Shown here: positions 1 to 8,049 of the stretch, piece by piece
Layout: every line of letters starts with the position of its first letter
Position numbering within the stretch: the first letter of the stretch is position 1
NCBI GenBank assembly: GCA_023387335.1
Contig: JAEWIF010000006.1
Span: 162,291 to 226,290, forward strand
DNA from: Pseudomonadota bacterium
Lineage (GTDB): Bacteria > Pseudomonadota > Gammaproteobacteria > Burkholderiales > Burkholderiaceae_C
Length of the DNA: 64,000 nucleotides
Direction: 5' to 3'
Made by a program: the position numbers and the translations under genes
The notes under the pieces: model-generated
The model's input: only the letters and a program-made list of their open reading frames with translations
What the model was told of the DNA's origin: nothing
Databases searched by the model: none

Positions 1-200
1 TCGCGCACCGGCGGGTAGAACAGTTCCTCCTCGAGCTTGGCGTGGATCGTCAGCTCCATGCAGATCTGCTCGGCCAGCGCCTTGCGGCGCGCTTCCGGCG
101 CGTCGTTGGCGGCGAGCTTGCGGTAGTCCTGGAACAGCTGCCGGACCGCCCGGTGGTCGGCGTCCAGCAGGTCCAGCGCGTCTTGCTTCTCCTCGCTCAT
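1..200 (-). CDS. Hemerythrin HHE domain protein, C-terminus outside window
   Basis: Only the first 66 codons are present; the gene runs off the left edge. The product begins MSEEKQDALDLLDADHRAVR, has a candidate iron-ligand His at residue 16 and an HxxxE pair (H53, E57), the spacing expected of bacterial hemerythrin-like HHE domains that bind a di-iron centre and O2 or related species. A GAGGAG Shine-Dalgarno lies 7 nt before the ATG. It starts 15 nt after the stop of the 66-aa gene upstream (216-416), so the two are probably cotranscribed from the promoter near 449-507. The exact role (oxygen or redox sensing, iron storage) cannot be read from the fragment. Confidence 0.8.
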   Translation of the reverse strand, partial: MSEEKQDALDLLDADHRAVRQLFQDYRKLAANDAPEARRKALAEQICMELTIHAKLEEELFYPPVR

Positions 201-215
201 GGGGGCGCTCCTCGA

Positions 216-416
216 TCAGCGGCCCTTGCCGCCGCTTTCGCTGTCGGTCTTGCTGGTCTGCTTCGTCGCGGATTCGGTCGCCGCCGCGCGCGCGTCGTCG
301 TCCTCGTTGCCGCTGCGCGAAGTGCCGGCGTCCTCCGGCTGCATGTCGGTGTTCGGGATGCGGCGTTCCTGCTGCGGCGGCTGGTTCGCCGCCGGCTTGT
401 CCTGCTCCGGGTCCAT
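216..416 (-). CDS. Small disordered hydrophilic protein (66 aa)
   Basis: Begins MDPEQDKPAANQPPQQERR and is almost entirely Pro, Gln, Asp, Glu, Ser, Thr and Lys, with no hydrophobic segment, so it is predicted to be intrinsically disordered and cytoplasmic. An AGGAG Shine-Dalgarno precedes the ATG. It is the first gene of a likely two-gene unit with the hemerythrin gene. Its promoter has the GTCCTACAG box shared by other small genes in the first 17 kb, so a stress role is inferred. I do not recognise a family. Confidence 0.65.
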   Translation of the reverse strand: MDPEQDKPAANQPPQQERRIPNTDMQPEDAGTSRSGNEDDDARAAATESATKQTSKTDSESGGKGR

Positions 417-448
417 GGAAACTCTCCTGCTCGTGATGCTGTCGCTCC

Positions 449-507
449 ACTCTAGGCAAGCGGCGTTCCCCTCCCCTGTCAGCGTGCCTCTGCCGGTGCT
501 GTAGGAC
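449..507 (-). promoter_or_regulatory. Promoter with GTCCTACAG box, long spacing, for the 66-aa gene
   Basis: Reading leftward, GTCCTACAG occupies 507-499 and a -10-like TAGAGT (within CCTAGAGT) occupies 454-449, beginning at box position 54. The predicted start of transcription near 442 leaves a leader of about 25 nt before the ATG at 416. The same layout occurs before the genes starting at 3110, 14976 and 15320. Confidence 0.55.
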
Positions 508-542
508 GGCGTGCTGGCACGTCAGTGGGGCATCTCGAAGGG

Positions 543-905
543 CTAGCGGCCGCGCTTGGCGTCGGGATCGCTCGGGCCGTTGCGGTCCGACAGGCCGGGG
601 CCGGGCGCCTTGCCCACCTCGCCCGCGTCGCCGCCCTGCGCTTCCCAGGTGCCGCCGGTGCGCGCGGTGTTGCCGCGCGGGCGCAGCTCGTCGTCATCGT
701 CGAGATTGACCGGGCCGCCGCCCATGGGCTTGTCGTCGGCGGCGCCGTGATCGCGCTCGTTGACGCCGCTGGGCGCCACCAGGTCAGGCTGGCGGTCGCT
801 GGTCAGGCCCACCTTGCCGGGGCCGTCGCCGGAATAGGCCTCGGCTTTCCGGTCTTCGGGACGGTTCGCGTCGGAACCCTGCTGCTTCTGCTTCTGCTCG
901 GGCAT
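543..905 (-). CDS. Small disordered acidic protein (120 aa)
   Basis: Starts MPEQKQKQQGSDANRPEDRK and is Gly, Asp, Pro and Arg rich without a signal peptide or membrane helix. It contains an acidic run (NLDDDDELRPRG) and ends in KRGR. The ATG at 905 is preferred over an in-frame ATG nine codons upstream because AAGGAG lies 9 nt before it. The gene follows the alpha/beta hydrolase on the same strand after 37 nt. No family is recognised. Composition resembles the 66-aa and 63-aa proteins coded nearby, so all may be hydrophilin-like stress proteins; that is inference. Confidence 0.6.
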   Translation of the reverse strand: MPEQKQKQQGSDANRPEDRKAEAYSGDGPGKVGLTSDRQPDLVAPSGVNERDHGAADDKPMGGGPVNLDDDDELRPRGNTARTGGTWEAQGGDAGEVGKAPGPGLSDRNGPSDPDAKRGR

Positions 906-930
906 GGGAAATCGCTCCTTGGACCTTCCC

Positions 931-965
931 ATGCTCCGCCGCTCAAGGCACGGCCGCTGTAGGCG
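931..965 (-). promoter_or_regulatory. Possible box promoter, short spacing, for the 120-aa gene
   Basis: CGCCTACAG (965-957) is followed at box position 30 by GAGCAT (936-931). The spacing equals that of five better sites, but the -10 match is poor and the box lies inside the last codons of the upstream hydrolase gene, so this is the weakest of the set. Confidence 0.3.
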
Positions 966-1833
966 ACGCGCCGGACGGCGCGTAGGAGACCGGGGCCGCG
1001 GCGAGACCCGCCAGCCCGATCAATGCGGACGCGATGCCCTGCCGGAACGACGGATGCTCGTGCACGTCGCCGTGGCCGGCGCCTTCCACCAGCAGCAGCT
1101 GGCACCGCGGCAGCAGCTTGCGGATCGCCTCGCTGTGGTGATGGCCGATCAGTTCGTCGCGGTCGCCGTGCACCAGCATCACCGGGCCCTTGCACCTGGC
1201 GACGAGGTCCGCGGTCGGCAGCGGATAGCGCAGCACGCGGCTGGGCACCCAGGGGTAGTGTTCGTCCGCCAGCGCACGCATGCTGCTGTACGGCGAGATC
1301 AGCAGCGTGAGGTCGGGCGGCCAGCCCGCTTCGCACAACTCGGCCGACAGTCCCGCGGCCAGCGCGGTGCCCAGCGACTGGCCGGAGACCACGATGCGCC
1401 TGCCTTCGTAGTCGGTGGCGACCGTGTTCCACACCGCGCGAACGTCGGCGCGCAACTGCGCTTCGCTCTCGATGCGGCCGGTGCTCTTGCCGTAGCCGCG
1501 GTAGTCCATCATCACCACGTCGAAGTTCAGTTCGCGGAAGGCGTCGAGGCCCACGAACCACCGGCGCAGGTTGCCCGAGTTGCCGTGCAGGTAGAACACC
1601 ACGCCGCGCGGATCGGGCAGCTTCAGCTGCGCGACGGAGAGGCGCGCGCCCGGCACGTCCACCGTGAACTCGCGCACGTCGTCGTCGGCGAAGAGGACTT
1701 CGTCGGCCGGCAGCGGCGCCGGCTCGAACAGCAGTTGTTCCTGCCGGAACCAGAGCCACGCGATGGCGGCTCCGTACAAGGCCGCGCCCAGCGCGGGCAC
1801 CGCGATCAGCGGCGCGAGCATCCGCTTGCCCAT
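943..1833 (-). CDS. Alpha/beta hydrolase, membrane-anchored
   Basis: 296 aa. An N-terminal hydrophobic segment (residues about 5-25) suggests an inner-membrane anchor. The fold shows an oxyanion motif FYLHGNSGN, a nucleophile elbow GQSLGT, an Asp in VHGDRDELI and a late His in GAGHGDVHEH. This order matches the serine hydrolase triad of the YfhR/BEM46-like family (AB hydrolase 1 or DUF1100-like). The substrate is unknown. The ATG at 1833 is chosen over upstream starts because a GGGAGGG Shine-Dalgarno lies 7 nt before it and the anchor then sits at the N-terminus. Confidence 0.8.
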   Translation of the reverse strand: MGKRMLAPLIAVPALGAALYGAAIAWLWFRQEQLLFEPAPLPADEVLFADDDVREFTVDVPGARLSVAQLKLPDPRGVVFYLHGNSGNLRRWFVGLDAFRELNFDVVMMDYRGYGKSTGRIESEAQLRADVRAVWNTVATDYEGRRIVVSGQSLGTALAAGLSAELCEAGWPPDLTLLISPYSSMRALADEHYPWVPSRVLRYPLPTADLVARCKGPVMLVHGDRDELIGHHHSEAIRKLLPRCQLLLVEGAGHGDVHEHPSFRQGIASALIGLAGLAAAPVSYAPSGASPTAAVP

Positions 1834-2049
1834 GGCGCGCCCTCCCTGTTCGGACCGGTGGTCCCTTCGCGCCTGGGCGCGGTGAGAAGCTGCATCGCCA
1901 TCGCATCTCCCTTCATGCCGGCTGATTACGGCAGCCTTGCCGGCTTGTTGCATGCAATGGTGCGGCGATGCGAATCGGCACCCTGTCGGTGCCGCTCGGC
2001 TCATGAAGTAGGAAAACGGCCGCGCAGGAAGTGGGCGGCCGCGCCGGGA

Positions 2050-2775
2050 TCAGCGGCGATAGAGCGCGTGCAGGCGCGCGCGTTCGGCGCGCCCGATGCG
2101 AAGGCCGTCGCGCAGGTAGCCTTCGACGCCGCCGTAGTCCTGGTCGATCGCCTCGAAGGCGGCCTGCAGGAATTCGGGGCGCACGCCCCACAGCACCGCG
2201 CCGACGTGCGGATCCAGCCCGCGCCACGCGAACGACGGCGGCTTCAGCCGCTGGTTGGTGAGGAGGTAGTCGTCCATCACCTCCTCGGGCGTGGCGCCGA
2301 GCGCGTGCAGCATCAGGGCGGCCGCGAACCCGGTGCGGTCCTTGCCCGCGGTGCAATGGAAGACGGTGGGCGCATCGGACTCGAGCAGGTGCGCGAAGAA
2401 CTCGGCGAAGCGGTGGGTGCTGGTGCGCACGAAGCCGCGATAGGTGTCCTGCATGTGGACCACCACGTCGGCCTCGCCCAGGCGGTGGCCGGCGTCGGTC
2501 AGCTGCGTGATCGCCTGCACGATGGTCGGCTCGATGGCCAGTGAATGCACCTCCACCCGCGGCAGCGCGCACACGGCGGTGGCGCGCTCGTCCACCCCGC
2601 GGAAGTCCAGCACGCGGCGGATGCCCAGGGCCAGGATCTGGTCGGCGTCGTGGGCGTCCAGCGCGCCCAGGTGGTCGGACCTGAACAGCACGTGGGGCCG
2701 CACCGGCACGCTGCGCACGTGCGCGGCGAGGTCGCGGAAGTTGGACGGGTTGGCGGGCAGCGGCAAGGCGGACAT
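2050..2775 (-). CDS. Tyrosine-protein phosphatase (IphP-like)
   Basis: 241 aa. The P-loop HCTAGKDRTGF lies at residues 140-150, giving the CX5R signature (C141, R147) of protein tyrosine or lipid phosphatases, with the K-D that marks the IphP-type subgroup. An early NFRDLAAHV motif and LFRSDHLG are also typical of this subgroup. No signal peptide is seen, so it is probably cytoplasmic. Such enzymes dephosphorylate phosphotyrosine or phosphoinositides; the target here is unknown. It is followed by no close gene on its strand. Confidence 0.8.
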   Translation of the reverse strand: MSALPLPANPSNFRDLAAHVRSVPVRPHVLFRSDHLGALDAHDADQILALGIRRVLDFRGVDERATAVCALPRVEVHSLAIEPTIVQAITQLTDAGHRLGEADVVVHMQDTYRGFVRTSTHRFAEFFAHLLESDAPTVFHCTAGKDRTGFAAALMLHALGATPEEVMDDYLLTNQRLKPPSFAWRGLDPHVGAVLWGVRPEFLQAAFEAIDQDYGGVEGYLRDGLRIGRAERARLHALYRR

Positions 2776-2874
2776 GGCCACATTGTCGGGCAGTCGGTGG
2801 CGCGCCCCCGTCGCCCGCGGGGCGATCGCGCGGTGCACGCCACGCCGGCGTGAAGGACGCCGCGAACGCGCATG

Positions 2875-2898
2875 AAAAAGCCCGGCCGAGTGCCGGGC
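2875..2898 (-). terminator. Rho-independent terminator after the 64-aa gene
   Basis: Inverted repeat GCCCGGC (2880-2886) and GCCGGGC (2892-2898) with a 5-nt loop. Read leftward, it ends in five T residues, 18 nt past the stop of the 2916-3110 gene. Confidence 0.8.
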
Positions 2899-2915
2899 CA
2901 TCGGGGTGCTGGGCG

Positions 2916-3110
2916 TTACTTGCTCTTGCTGGCGCTGCTCTTGCCCATGCCGCTACGCTCGCTGCGCGTGCCCGACTTGGGCGCCTTGCTGCCCGCCTGG
3001 GCGCGGCCGCTCATGGCTCCGCTGCTGGCCTTGCCGCGGCCGGCGCTGCTGCCGGGGCTCTTGCTTCCGCCGGGGCGCGACGTGGATGACTTGCCCGTAG
3101 TTGCTGCCAT
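2916..3110 (-). CDS. Small basic Ser/Lys/Gly-rich protein (64 aa)
   Basis: Starts MAATTGKSSTSRPGGSKSPG and ends MGKSSASKSK. It is strongly basic and made of Ser, Gly, Lys and Ala, with no hydrophobic core, so it is predicted disordered and may bind nucleic acid, like histone H1-type tails; this is inference from composition. Expression signals are strong: a perfect AGGAGG 5 nt before ATG, a terminator 18 nt after the stop, and the shared GTCCTACAG box upstream. It overlaps nothing and is read as a single-gene unit. Confidence 0.7.
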   Translation of the reverse strand: MAATTGKSSTSRPGGSKSPGSSAGRGKASSGAMSGRAQAGSKAPKSGTRSERSGMGKSSASKSK

Positions 3111-3163
3111 AGATGCCTCCTGGTTCTGCGCCCCACGCACGTCGCGCAGGGGGCGCGGGCTCA

Positions 3164-3220
3164 AATCTAGGCGCGGTCGCGCGGACTTCTGTCGGTGCGA
3201 TGCAGGCACGGCTGTAGGAC
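3164..3220 (-). promoter_or_regulatory. Promoter with GTCCTACAG box, long spacing, for the 64-aa gene
   Basis: GTCCTACAG (3220-3212) is followed at box position 52 by TAGATT (3169-3164), itself inside CCTAGATTTGAG. The predicted leader is about 45 nt. The 3 bases after the box (CCG) and the CCTAGA context match the 449-507 site. Confidence 0.55.
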
Positions 3221-3255
3221 AACGCGGCCGCCGCGCGCCTGCTAAGGTGATGTCC

Positions 3256-4095
3256 ATGAAACGCCGCACCCTCGTTCCCACCCTGCTGCTCGCGCTGTCC
3301 CTGGGCGCGGGCGGCGCCAGGGCCCAACCCGGGGAGGAGGTGCCCTTCATCACCTCGCCCGACAACGTGACGCTCGAAATGCTTCGCCTGGCCGGCGTCG
3401 GCCCGCGCGACCACGTGATCGACCTCGGCTCGGGCGACGGCCGCATCGTCATCCTGGCCGCGCGCCGGTTCGGCGCCACCGGACTGGGCGTGGATATCTC
3501 GCCGCAGCTCGTCGAGGTCAGCCGCAAGTCGGCGCGGGACGCCGGCGTGGCCGACCGCGCGAAGTTCGCGGTGCAGGACCTGTTCCAGACCGACCTGGCG
3601 CCCGCCTCCGTGATCACCATGTACCTGCTGCCGGAAGTGAACCTGCAGCTGCGTCCGGCGCTGCTGAAGCTGCGGCCCGGCACGCGGGTGGTCTCGCACG
3701 ACTGGGACATGGGCGACTGGAAGCCCGACCACACCTCGAAGCTCGACGTGCCGGACAAGCAGGTGGGCCTGACCAGGACCAGCCAGGTGCACATGTGGAC
3801 CGTGCCGGCCCAGGTCGAGGGCCTGTGGTGCGGCACCGGTCCGCTGCGCGATTTCAGCCTGAAGCTGACCCAGCACCACCAGGACGTCGAGGGCGAGCTG
3901 CTGCGCAAGGGCCGCAGCCGCACCATCGCCGGCAAGATGGAAGGCAACGTGCTGCGCACGCAGTCCACCAAGGTCGGCGCGCTCGTGCTCGAGAAGCAGG
4001 GCGAGGAGCTGAAGGTGACGGACGGCGAGGGCCCGCTGGCCCTGGCGCGCGGCACCGCGTTCCGCCGCGGGGAAGGCGAGACCTGCACCGGCTGA
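3256..4095 (+). CDS. Exported SAM-dependent methyltransferase-like protein
   Basis: 279 aa. A signal peptide is clear (MKRRTLVPTLLLALSLGAGG, cleavage after ARA near residue 23), so the protein is likely periplasmic. Residues about 54-66 hold the class I methyltransferase motif I, VIDLGSGDGRIVI, and VQDLF follows as a motif II/III-like stretch. Residues 180-279 look like a beta-rich extension. A SAM-binding fold in an exported protein is odd, but such proteins with this layout are common in Burkholderiales. Start: the ATG at 3256 has AAGGTG 6 nt upstream; the ATG two codons earlier has no room for a Shine-Dalgarno. Confidence 0.75.
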   Translation: MKRRTLVPTLLLALSLGAGGARAQPGEEVPFITSPDNVTLEMLRLAGVGPRDHVIDLGSGDGRIVILAARRFGATGLGVDISPQLVEVSRKSARDAGVADRAKFAVQDLFQTDLAPASVITMYLLPEVNLQLRPALLKLRPGTRVVSHDWDMGDWKPDHTSKLDVPDKQVGLTRTSQVHMWTVPAQVEGLWCGTGPLRDFSLKLTQHHQDVEGELLRKGRSRTIAGKMEGNVLRTQSTKVGALVLEKQGEELKVTDGEGPLALARGTAFRRGEGETCTG

Positions 4096-4247
4096 CCGGC
4101 TGAGCTGGTGATCGGGCCGCATGCCGCGTTGCGCCCACGGGCCAAGCCGGCAAGGCTTGACCCGCGGCCGCGCCTTGCCTGCGGCCCGATACGGGTCAGC
4201 GAGAGCGCAGGAATTTGCGGGACAGGACACCACGACAATCGGCGGTG

Positions 4248-5168
4248 ATGTCCGCCTCGCTGCCCTGGCTCTGGATCCCGATCGTCCTCTGGGCGGCGCT
4301 CGCGCAGACCGCCCGCAACGTGGCCCAGCGCTCGCTGGTCGCCAGCGCCGGCACGCTGGGCGCCACGCTGGCGCGCTTCCTCTACGGACTGCCCTTCGCC
4401 GCCGTCTGGGTGCTGCTGCTGCACGCGCTGCCCGGCACCGCCGCGCCCGTCCCTGATTTCTCGCCGCCCTGGGCCGCCTGGCTGCTGCTCGGCGCGGTGA
4501 GCCAGCTCGCGGCCACGGCGTTCCTGCTGGCGGCCATGAAACAGCGCAGCTTCGTGGTCGGCGTCGCGTTCTCGAAAACCGACGCCCTGCAGGTCGCGCT
4601 GTTCGCCACGCTGTTCCTGCGCGAGCTGCCGGGCTGGCTCACGCTGCTGGCGATCGGCCTCGCGACGGCGGGCGTGGTGCTGCTGTCGATCCCGAACAAG
4701 GGGGCCGGCGCGGCTTCGTTCGACTGGACCGGCGGCGCGGCGCTGTGGGGCCTGGCCTCGGGCGCGGGCTTCGCGATGTCGGCCGTGGGCTACCGCGGCG
4801 CCGCGCTGGCGCTGCCCGAGGCCTCGCCGTGGATGGCCGGCGCGTGGGGCGTGCTGTGCGCGCAGGCGGTGCAGACCGTGCTGCTCGGCGGCTGGCTGGC
4901 GTGGCGATCGCCCGCTTCGCTGCGCGCCACCGCGGCCGCCTGGCGCGTGTCCACCGCGGCCGGCCTGATGGGCGCGCTGGCCTCCATCGGCTGGTTCACC
5001 GCGTTCGCCCTGACCACCGCGGCCAACGTGCGCACGCTCGGACTGGCCGAGGTGGTGTTCAGCTACCTCGTCTCGCGCCGCCTGCTGCGCGAGAAGCTCG
5101 CGCCGCTCGAGACCCTGGGGCTCGCGCTCGTCATCGCCGGGCTGCTGGCGATGTTCGCGACGCTCTGA
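4248..5168 (+). CDS. EamA/DMT-superfamily transporter
   Basis: 306 aa with about ten hydrophobic helices in two repeats, the size and layout of EamA drug/metabolite permeases of the inner membrane. Examples of the helices are PWLWIPIVLWAALAQ near the start and LGLALVIAGLLAMFATL at the end. The conserved VAFSKTDALQVALFA stretch sits at the end of the first repeat. Substrate is unknown. The ATG has no Shine-Dalgarno, but a -10-like GACAAT at 4234-4239 would place transcription start at or next to it, so the mRNA may be leaderless. Confidence 0.8.
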   Translation: MSASLPWLWIPIVLWAALAQTARNVAQRSLVASAGTLGATLARFLYGLPFAAVWVLLLHALPGTAAPVPDFSPPWAAWLLLGAVSQLAATAFLLAAMKQRSFVVGVAFSKTDALQVALFATLFLRELPGWLTLLAIGLATAGVVLLSIPNKGAGAASFDWTGGAALWGLASGAGFAMSAVGYRGAALALPEASPWMAGAWGVLCAQAVQTVLLGGWLAWRSPASLRATAAAWRVSTAAGLMGALASIGWFTAFALTTAANVRTLGLAEVVFSYLVSRRLLREKLAPLETLGLALVIAGLLAMFATL

Positions 5169-5207
5169 AGCTCGGCGCGCCCACGCCCCACGAAGGGCGG
5201 CGGCCGA

Positions 5208-5242
5208 CTCCTACACCGGCGCGGCGGGTGCCGCCGAACACT
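5208..5242 (+). promoter_or_regulatory. Box promoter, short spacing, for the 107-aa membrane protein
   Basis: CTCCTACAC (5208-5216) is followed at box position 30 by AACACT (5237-5242). The spacing is identical to the sites at 9622, 10329, 12171 and 17235, and AACACTGG resembles the CACACTGG of the 9622 site. Confidence 0.4.
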
Positions 5243-5275
5243 GGACGCCTCACGGATCGCACCCGGGGGCGCAAC

Positions 5276-5599
5276 GTGCAAGAAGAGAAATTCCGCACCC
5301 TCCTCTATCGGTACTTCTTCTTCGGCTGGCTGTTCAAGGACGTCACCCGCGGCAACGTGTTCGAGCGATCGGCCGCGTGGCGCTACAACCGCGAACAGGC
5401 GCGCTGGCTGCCCCTCTACGTTCGACGCTGGATGTGGTGGGGCCTGTTCTTCTACGGCCTGGGCGGGGTGGTGGAACTGCTGCTGGATTCGCCGGCGCTG
5501 TCGCTGGTGTTCTACGTGCCCTGCGCCCTGAGCGTGCCGGTGGCCGCGGTGACGCTCGCGGCCTGGATCGGCCTCAAGGCCATGCCCAGTCCCCCGTAG
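5276..5599 (+). CDS. Small membrane protein (107 aa)
   Basis: Starts at GTG with VQEEKFRTLLYRYFFFGWLF. The N-terminal half is amphipathic and rich in Arg, Trp and Tyr; two membrane helices follow (MWWGLFFYGLGGVVELLL and a second from SLVFYVPCALSV through the AAVTLAAWIGL segment). No family is recognised. The start is uncertain because the frame stays open upstream and the Shine-Dalgarno is weak; GTG at 5276 is the first start clear of the EamA gene. A bidirectional terminator follows the stop. Confidence 0.6.
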   Translation: MQEEKFRTLLYRYFFFGWLFKDVTRGNVFERSAAWRYNREQARWLPLYVRRWMWWGLFFYGLGGVVELLLDSPALSLVFYVPCALSVPVAAVTLAAWIGLKAMPSPP

Positions 5600-5606
5600 A
5601 AAAACG

Positions 5607-5636
5607 AAGGCCGCCGCGACGGATCGCGGCGGCCTT
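5607..5636. terminator. Bidirectional terminator
   Basis: Perfect 13-bp arms AAGGCCGCCGCGA (5607-5619) and its complement (5624-5636) around CGGA. An A-rich run flanks the left side. It lies between the converging 5276-5599 and 5657-6181 genes and can serve both. Confidence 0.75.
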
Positions 5637-5656
5637 CCACTTTCGGCGCGTTCGCT

Positions 5657-6181
5657 CTACAGCCTGCTCAGGTCGGTCATCGCATCGACCACGATCGACG
5701 TGCCCACCGCGATCAGCAGGATGTCGGCCGCCACGCGCACGTACTTGTGGCCCACGGGCGCCGGCGGCAGCTGCACCAGCACCGGCTGCGGCACCGGGTA
5801 GTACACCACCGCGGTCGGCAGCGGCTGGCCGATGTAGTACTTCTTGGCCTGTCCGGGCGGCATGCAGCCGTTGTTCTTCTTGGCCAGGCCGGGCGGGCAG
5901 CCGCGCGTGCCGCCGTAGTGCTCCACGTAGTAGACGCGCACGGAACGACGATCGTCGTCGTCGAAGTAGCGGCCCACGCGGGCTTCGCGCCGCTCCTTGT
6001 GCTTGTGGGCGTGCTTGCCACCCCGGTCGTCGTCGTCCCGGTCCTTGCCCTTGTGCTTGTGGCCATGGCCGCCGCCTCCGGCCCACTCGGGCTTCTCGGC
6101 CAGCGCGACCGGGCTGTTGAACATCAGGAACAGGGCCGTGGCCAGGGCGGCACAGCCGGTCTTGCTCGTCAGTCGATTCAT
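5657..6181 (-). CDS. Exported RcnB/DUF1236-like protein, His/Asp-rich
   Basis: 174 aa. The signal peptide spans about 1-28 (ALATALFLMFNSPVALA). It is followed by a low-complexity stretch of Gly, His, Lys and Asp (GHGHKHKGKDRDDDDRGGKH) that could bind metal, then two similar motifs (GCPPGLAKKNNGCMPPGQAKK), a feature of RcnB-type periplasmic proteins. A C-terminal hydrophobic segment (ILLIAVGTSIVVDAM) could insert in a membrane. RcnB of E. coli modulates Ni/Co export; metal binding here is inference. AGGAGG lies 8 nt before the ATG. Confidence 0.7.
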   Translation of the reverse strand: MNRLTSKTGCAALATALFLMFNSPVALAEKPEWAGGGGHGHKHKGKDRDDDDRGGKHAHKHKERREARVGRYFDDDDRRSVRVYYVEHYGGTRGCPPGLAKKNNGCMPPGQAKKYYIGQPLPTAVVYYPVPQPVLVQLPPAPVGHKYVRVAADILLIAVGTSIVVDAMTDLSRL

Positions 6182-6270
6182 TTCACGCTCCTCCTCGGAT
6201 GGCGGTCCATCCCAGGCCGCAACTGTGACTCGGCCTTGGCGGGCGAGCGCTACCGGAGCGCAAAAATGTG

Positions 6271-6298
6271 TGAAAAAAAGCAGCCGAAGGCCGCTTTT
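6271..6298 (-). terminator. Terminator after gshA
   Basis: Arms AAGCAGCC (6278-6285) and GGCCGCTT (6289-6296), with one G-T pair and a 3-nt loop. Leftward reading ends in seven T residues, directly past the gshA stop at 6303. Confidence 0.75.
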
Positions 6299-6302
6299 CC
6301 CG

Positions 6303-7856
6303 CTAGACGGCGGCCAAAGCCGGTGCGACGGCGGCCCGCGTGAGGCCCAGCCGCTCGGGCGAAACGTACTGCTGGCGGTAGATCTCGAAGGGCATGGAAT
6401 CGCGCGCCTCGATGTCCCTTTGTTCCTGCAGCGACTGCTGGCTGAGCGCATCGAAGCGTGCCTGCTGGGCGCTGCTGAACGGCAGCGACAGCAGCTTGTT
6501 GCGCGTCTGCAGCGACTGGGCGCGGGTGAAGGCGATGAAGGAATCGCCGTGGTCGCGGCCCATCACGTCGAGCACGCGCGCCGAGGGCAGCAGCGCCGGA
6601 TCGTCGAGCATGGCGCGGGCGGCCCGCACCGCATCGGCGTGGTCGCTGGTGCCGTGCGCGGCATCCAGCGCGGCGGCCGCGGGTGCGAACGCCTCCAGCA
6701 GTTCGGCGCCCCATTCGGTCAGCGCGATCTCGCCGCGGCCCCGCTCCAGTTGCAGGCCGGGCTGGCGACCGAAGGCCGCCGTTCGGTGCTGGTTGCGCCC
6801 GATCTGCGCGATCTCGGCAGGCGTGTCCGGCGGGCTGTCGGCCAGAAGGCAGTGCAGCAGGAACACGTCGAGGAAGCGCAGCGTCGGCGCCTTGATGCCC
6901 ACCGGCACGAACGGGTCCAGGTCCAGCAGGCGCACTTCGACGTATTCGACGCCGCGGTCGCGCAGCGCGTGCAGCGGACGCTCGCCGGGGGCGATGACGC
7001 GCTTGGGCCGGATGGTTCCGTAGAACTCGTTCTCGATCTGCAGCAGGCTGGTGGCCAGCTGGTTGTAGTCGCCGCCCGGATTGACGATGCCCACCGCTTC
7101 GTAAGCCGGATACGGCCGGGTCAGCGCGTCCTGCAGCGAGGCCGCGTAGCCCTCCAGGCTGTTGTAGCTGACCGCGAGGCTGGCCTGCGCGTCGCTCTGG
7201 TAGCCCAGGCGGCCCATGCGCAGCGAGGTGCCGTACGGCATGAACATGGTGCCGTCGGACAGGGTCTGCAGCTCGTGCTGGCGCCCGGCCACGAAGGACG
7301 AGCAGACCGCGGGCGAAGCGCCGAACAGATAGAGCAGCAGGAACGCGTGGCGGCGGAAGTTGCGGATCAGCGCGAAGTAGCCGTCGCTGCCGACGCCGGG
7401 CATGGACCAGTTGTAGTGGATGCCCGAGATGGTCTGCATGCGCCGGCCGTAGCGGTGCGCGAGGCCCATGCGGTACACGCTCTTGGCGCGCCCGACATTG
7501 GACGAGCCGTAGCGCCCGATCGGGATGGTCTCGTCGGCCGGCAGGTTGCACGGCATGCTGGACACCCACAGCATCTCGTCGCCCAGCGAGCGCGCCACGT
7601 ACTGGTGGGTGCGCAGCAGCTCCTCCAGGCAGGTCTCGGGCGTGGCATGCACGCCGGTGATCAGCTCGAGCTGCGACTCGCTGTAGTCGGTGGTGATGTG
7701 CGGATGCGTGAGCGCCGAACCCAGCGCGGCCGGATGCGGCGTGAGCGCCAGCGCGCCGGCCGAGGTGGCCCGCAGGCTTTCCTTCTCGATGCCACGGCGC
7801 ATGCCCCGGAGCTGGTCCGGGGCCATGGAATTGAGGGCGTCGTGCAATCGGCTCAT
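6303..7856 (-). CDS. gshA: Glutamate-cysteine ligase
   Basis: 517 aa, the length of the proteobacterial type 1 enzyme, which joins L-glutamate and L-cysteine using ATP in the first step of glutathione synthesis in the cytoplasm. Landmarks are the N-terminal RGIEKESLR (ATP and metal-binding Glu residues), TTDYSESQLELITG, SSMPCNLP, and GIHYNWSMPG. It appears to be a single-gene unit: no gene lies close on its strand and a terminator follows. The family is secure. Confidence 0.95.
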   Translation of the reverse strand: MSRLHDALNSMAPDQLRGMRRGIEKESLRATSAGALALTPHPAALGSALTHPHITTDYSESQLELITGVHATPETCLEELLRTHQYVARSLGDEMLWVSSMPCNLPADETIPIGRYGSSNVGRAKSVYRMGLAHRYGRRMQTISGIHYNWSMPGVGSDGYFALIRNFRRHAFLLLYLFGASPAVCSSFVAGRQHELQTLSDGTMFMPYGTSLRMGRLGYQSDAQASLAVSYNSLEGYAASLQDALTRPYPAYEAVGIVNPGGDYNQLATSLLQIENEFYGTIRPKRVIAPGERPLHALRDRGVEYVEVRLLDLDPFVPVGIKAPTLRFLDVFLLHCLLADSPPDTPAEIAQIGRNQHRTAAFGRQPGLQLERGRGEIALTEWGAELLEAFAPAAAALDAAHGTSDHADAVRAARAMLDDPALLPSARVLDVMGRDHGDSFIAFTRAQSLQTRNKLLSLPFSSAQQARFDALSQQSLQEQRDIEARDSMPFEIYRQQYVSPERLGLTRAAVAPALAAV

Positions 7857-7944
7857 GGAAAGGAAAGTGTCGCCCTCTGGGCCTCGGAAACAGGGCCGCC
7901 GACGGTAACACCTTTGGGCAAATCCTGCAGACGCGCCGGGAATC

Positions 7945-7966
7945 GCGCTTGCGCTAGGGCAAGCGC
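7945..7966. repeat. Inverted repeat in the gshA upstream region
   Basis: Perfect 8-bp arms GCGCTTGC (7945-7952) and GCAAGCGC (7959-7966) around GCTAGG, in the 193-bp gap between gshA and the divergent 112-aa gene. It may be an operator or a hairpin. It is about 90 nt from either start. Confidence 0.4.
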
Positions 7967-8049
7967 TCTAGGAAAGACGGGCCCCTTAGGTACCCAGCTC
8001 TAGCGGCGATCCGGACAATGGCCGGGCATCGGATCACCGGAGAACTTCA

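Noticed and set aside
980..988. Second CTCCTACGC close to the 957-965 box
   Set aside because: Lies in the coding end of the hydrolase gene, with no -10 at the right distance.
904..2544. 546-codon open frame on the + strand
   Set aside because: Antisense to the alpha/beta hydrolase and phosphatase genes, both of which show catalytic motifs in the opposite strand.
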